The position numbers and the translations under genes are program-made. Source: Tagaea sp965279565 (lineage in GTDB: Bacteria > Pseudomonadota > Alphaproteobacteria > CACIAM-22H2). From it: a stretch of DNA of 64,000 nucleotides. Of this stretch, positions 62,301-64,000 are shown piece after piece (positions within the stretch are counted from its first letter, which is position 1; every line of letters begins with the position of its first letter). The notes beneath the pieces are model-generated. The model had not been told where the DNA came from. It did no database searches and saw only the letters and a program-made list of their open reading frames with translations. The DNA lies in NCBI GenBank assembly GCA_965279565.1, contig OZ257249.1, positions 2,046,001 to 2,110,000 of the forward strand. The letters are read 5' to 3'.

Positions 62301-63266
62301 GTGCAGTAGATCCCGCTCCTCGATGGCAAGCAGGAAGATCAGTCGGTACGCAAGGCGGAGCAGCTCGCCGAAGTAGGCCTTCTTGGTGAGCGTGCCGTCA
62401 TGGAGCGCCTTTCTCAGCGCCTGGTTCGATGGGTGCGCGAGGAAGCCTTGGCCGAGCGCGAGGAGCGACTCCTCGAAGCCACCGCGAAGGCGATCGCGGG
62501 CCCGGGACCCCTCTTCACGCGCCGAGGCGCGCCAGATCTCGAGCGCGCAGTTCACGGGCTCCTGGTTGACGCGGCCGAAACGAGACCGATGGAGCACCAG
62601 CCACGTCGCAGCAAAGTCGGGATAGAGGCCCTCGGTGAAGATGCGCGCAAGGTCGATCTCGATCCACGCCGGGCGCGTGAGGCTCGCGTTGTCGCGGACG
62701 ATGCGCAGCGTGAGCCCGTCGGAGGCGAGACCCCACAGGGCATCCTTCGAAATGTTCAAGAACTCTTGTACTAGTCCGAAGGCGCTGCGCTTCCGGTGCT
62801 CGTCGCCGAATGGCGCGAGGGGTTCGTCGAGCGCGCTCTTCTTACTAGAGCGCTCGCTGGGTGCTGCGACAATGACCACTGGCACGCGCCCGGCGTTGTC
62901 GATGGCAGTGAGCGGGAAGGAGCCCTCGTCGAGAACGAGCGGCTGCTCTCCCTCTACGAGGTCGCTAAAGGCCAGTGCCTCGCGCAGCAGCGAAAGGACA
63001 AAACGACGAGATAGCGTATCGTTGTCTGCCTTGGCCTTGCGACCGGCTTCGAACTCGGCCCAATGCGCTTGGGCGATGCGCCACGAGCGCCCAATCTCGT
63101 CGCGCAACTCGATGCCCTTGGGCACGCCGTAATCAGCGGGATTTTGCTGCGGCGCCTTGAGCTGGGCCGCACGCGACAGCCAGTCTGCCGCTAGTAGGCC
63201 GCCCTCGATGGAGATTGCGTCGAAGGCGAGTTCGGCCGCCCGTGCCGCGAGGTATCGTCGTGCCAT
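59298..63266 (-). CDS. Eco57I/DrmMI-type N6-adenine methyltransferase
   Basis: A 1322-residue protein. After about 430 residues of unassigned helical N-terminus come the methylase motifs: YTPESLVSVLLDSALEP, motif I VDPACGSGHFLLSAARRL (about 510), and motif IV VLGNPPWERV (about 768). A long target-recognition part follows, with WELGKGT-like turns (NLNKGTLPKLTELEHGDP). This is the architecture of large type IIG and DISARM class 1 (DrmMI) methylases. No nuclease domain is visible at the N-terminus. It begins 3 bases after the DrmD-like helicase and overlaps ptuA at its stop, so it presumably protects host DNA for the operon. Confidence 0.8.
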   Translation of the reverse strand: MARRYLAARAAELAFDAISIEGGLLAADWLSRAAQLKAPQQNPADYGVPKGIELRDEIGRSWRIAQAHWAEFEAGRKAKADNDTLSRRFVLSLLREALAFSDLVEGEQPLVLDEGSFPLTAIDNAGRVPVVIVAAPSERSSKKSALDEPLAPFGDEHRKRSAFGLVQEFLNISKDALWGLASDGLTLRIVRDNASLTRPAWIEIDLARIFTEGLYPDFAATWLVLHRSRFGRVNQEPVNCALEIWRASAREEGSRARDRLRGGFEESLLALGQGFLAHPSNQALRKALHDGTLTKKAYFGELLRLAYRLIFLLAIEERDLLHPKDTAKDTIERYALGYSAKRLRDRSSRRAAYDRYDDLWGALKIVFRGLSTGEPALGLPALGGLFASTQCPNLDVASLNNRALLGAISKLCWLKEPSGLSRVNWRDMGADELGYVYEGLLELDPQIAQDSREFALVDYRGNDRKTSGSYYTPESLVSVLLDSALEPVIADILAKHPTGAAGALLGLSIVDPACGSGHFLLSAARRLATHVARATVNGTPSAEEYRRALRQVVAKCIFGVDLNPMAVELCKVSLWLEAVEPGLPLTFLDSHIQLGNALLGTTPTLMESGIPDAAWDPIEGDNKKAASALKKKNKVEATQTTLDFGSRTRNEAKAVTQAVADLDAARDDNVQALADKERHWTGILTSEAYRHQKLVADAWCAAFVWPNETGPLVEVAPTNDVWRKLRDGGTASPLTTKMVVELANQYFFFHWHLQFPQVFAKGGFDVVLGNPPWERVKLQEQEFFASRDKEIATAQNAAARKKLIAHLPTTNPDLWKEWTAASRRAEGESHLIRQSGRYPLCGKGDINTYAIFAEHNRNVLGPQGCAGFIVPAGIATDDTTKDFFQSAVTKKTLLAIFHFENEERIFVGVNNMFRFVLLTLGGRGRTTDSAEVVAFARRSEALSDPARRYRLTASEIATLNPNTRTFPTFPTRRDVDLNLAMYRRANILWREDDPEGNPWGLRFMRMFDMANDSGLFRTRGELEAAGWKLSSNEFVLGERRALPLIEAKMVHHYDHRFSTFKNATQANLNKGTLPKLTELEHGDPHAATMPGYWVFHDEVEARIAEHWDKGWLLGWRDITNAHNERTVIASLVPRVAVGHTNPLLFAAVDPRVTACLYACLCSFALDYAARQKIGGTHLTYGYLKQLPVLAPSVYGTEAAWSGEQIVRDWLLPRVVELTYSAWDLQPFARDVGDEGPPYLWDPSRRSALRAELDAAFFHLYGFARADVDYILDTFPVVKKNDEKAHGEFRTKRIVLECYDALAAAAASSIPYVSPLGLPRRAS

Positions 63267-63269
63267 TGG

Positions 63270-64000
63270 TCAGCCCACCTTCGGGAGCAGGACGAAGACG
63301 CCGATGACGTCTGGTCTGGGCAGTGCTTCGACCTGCGCGCTGCGCTCCCGGGTCTCGGCTTTCTCGTCCCGGTAAGCAGCAGCGCGAACGCGCAGGTGAT
63401 CGTCGAGGAGGGCGTCGGCGCGCTCCCTCGCAAAGGCCTCCAGCTCGTTCGTTCGCTCATCTAACAGCGCGAGCGCCTTGGCGGCCTCGCGTTCGCGCAC
63501 ATGCGGTGGCACGTCGGCTGACGGCGGCGCATTGAGCAAGGCCAGGGCCTCTTCGCCCCGAAGAAGCTGACCGGGCTGCCCCACCCACGCGAGGCCAGTG
63601 GCTTCCTCGACGAGCAGCGTGCTATCGCGGCGGTCTCGACGAATGACGAGCTGATGGCGCAGCCGCAATAGGACCAGTGTCGTGCGCATGGTCACGGCGT
63701 CCGATACCCAACAACCGACGCGGCCGAGCACCGAGGGGGAACTGGGATCAGCGTCGCCGCTTAAACTGCGTTCGAGAAGAGTCTCGGCGAGCACTGCAAC
63801 CAACGGATGGCTCCGCTGCACTGCACGACACGGCGGTGGCGCGGGATAGCGGAAGTCGATGCGCAAGGTTCCGGCCAGGCCTTCGGCTTTGAGGCGCTCG
63901 CGCACCTCTTCCGGGAGGGATGCAGTAGGCGCCTTGAAGCCATGCCGCAGCTCTTCGAGCCCCGCACCGAAGCGAGTGAGCGCGCGATCGGTGAAGCGCT
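63270..64000 (-). CDS. C-terminal part of a DrmD-like SNF2-family helicase (5' end outside window)
   Basis: The frame is open to the right edge, and the visible 242 residues carry no start. Landmarks are VRERLKAEGLAGTLRIDF, RSHPLVAVLAETLLERSL, ALALLDERTNELEAFARERA and the final DVIGVFVLLPKVG, which match the C-terminal region of DISARM DrmD helicases as I recall them. The ATPase motifs lie outside the window. It is followed after 3 bases by the large methylase, the gene order of class 1 DISARM. The helicase identification is by C-terminal pattern and context only. Confidence 0.6.
   Translation of the reverse strand, partial: RFTDRALTRFGAGLEELRHGFKAPTASLPEEVRERLKAEGLAGTLRIDFRYPAPPPCRAVQRSHPLVAVLAETLLERSLSGDADPSSPSVLGRVGCWVSDAVTMRTTLVLLRLRHQLVIRRDRRDSTLLVEEATGLAWVGQPGQLLRGEEALALLNAPPSADVPPHVREREAAKALALLDERTNELEAFARERADALLDDHLRVRAAAYRDEKAETRERSAQVEALPRPDVIGVFVLLPKVG

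Noticed and set aside
59298..64000. A complete DISARM system
   Set aside because: Only a DrmD-like tail and a DrmMI-like methylase are visible. drmA, drmB and drmC are not downstream, and what lies beyond 64000 is unknown.

Overview
The window is 64 kb of GC-rich DNA (GC falls visibly only in parts of the right end), densely coding, with short gaps and many stop/start overlaps of the ATGA or GTGA type. Gene content and order (metF-metH, uvrD-prmA-6S RNA-fau, ruvCAB-ybgC-tolQRAB-pal-ybgF-tilS-ftsH-folP-glmM-thiD, serC with a serC-type leader, serA, hisZ-purA, rluD-rpoH) point to an alphaproteobacterium, most likely of the Rhodospirillales type. The genus cannot be fixed from the window.

Layout. 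1-12.2 kb: end of metF, metH, a BASS-type transporter, a thioesterase, the cobalt transport pair cbtB-cbtA, a degenerate HtrA-like protein, the UvrD helicase, prmA, a 6S RNA candidate with its promoter, fau and a YmdB-type phosphodiesterase. 12.3-28.9 kb: one conserved core block, yebC, ruvCAB and the Tol-Pal envelope machine, expanded here by two extra OmpA-domain lipoproteins, then cpoB/ybgF, tilS, ftsH, folP, glmM and thiD. 28.9-38.4 kb: an accessory stretch with two tandem MocR-type regulators, a DUF1127 peptide, PaiB, PhzF, two GNAT enzymes, a LysE exporter, a RyR-like small protein, an Ada-like methyltransferase, a MaoC hydratase, a GNAT-cupin fusion and a YkuD transpeptidase. 38.4-44.2 kb: serine synthesis (serC-serA), then a 440-base gap that looks like a fossil attachment site, then hisZ-purA.

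44.2-49.5 kb holds a tandem duplication of a two-gene cassette: a 680-residue kinase-like protein lacking the usual catalytic residues, and a small polytopic membrane protein whose start overlaps the kinase stop. Each copy has its own upstream region. I cannot assign a function, and this is the best candidate for an undescribed chromosomal system in the window. 49.5-52.8 kb: rpoH, rluD, a DUF6476-like protein and a threonine aldolase.

A tRNA-Glu(CTC) gene at 52.86 kb marks the start of an island that runs off the right edge. It first carries orphan small genes, several with N-terminal membrane segments. It then carries a tightly coupled minus-strand operon reading inward from the right edge: the C-terminal part of a DrmD-like SNF2 helicase, a 1322-residue Eco57I/DrmMI-type adenine methylase, a PtuA-like ATPase, a PtuB-like HNH nuclease and a second, unrelated HNH nuclease. 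This looks like a composite anti-phage system in which a DISARM-type helicase/methylase pair is joined to a Septu-type effector pair. No CRISPR array, rRNA or complete insertion sequence was seen.
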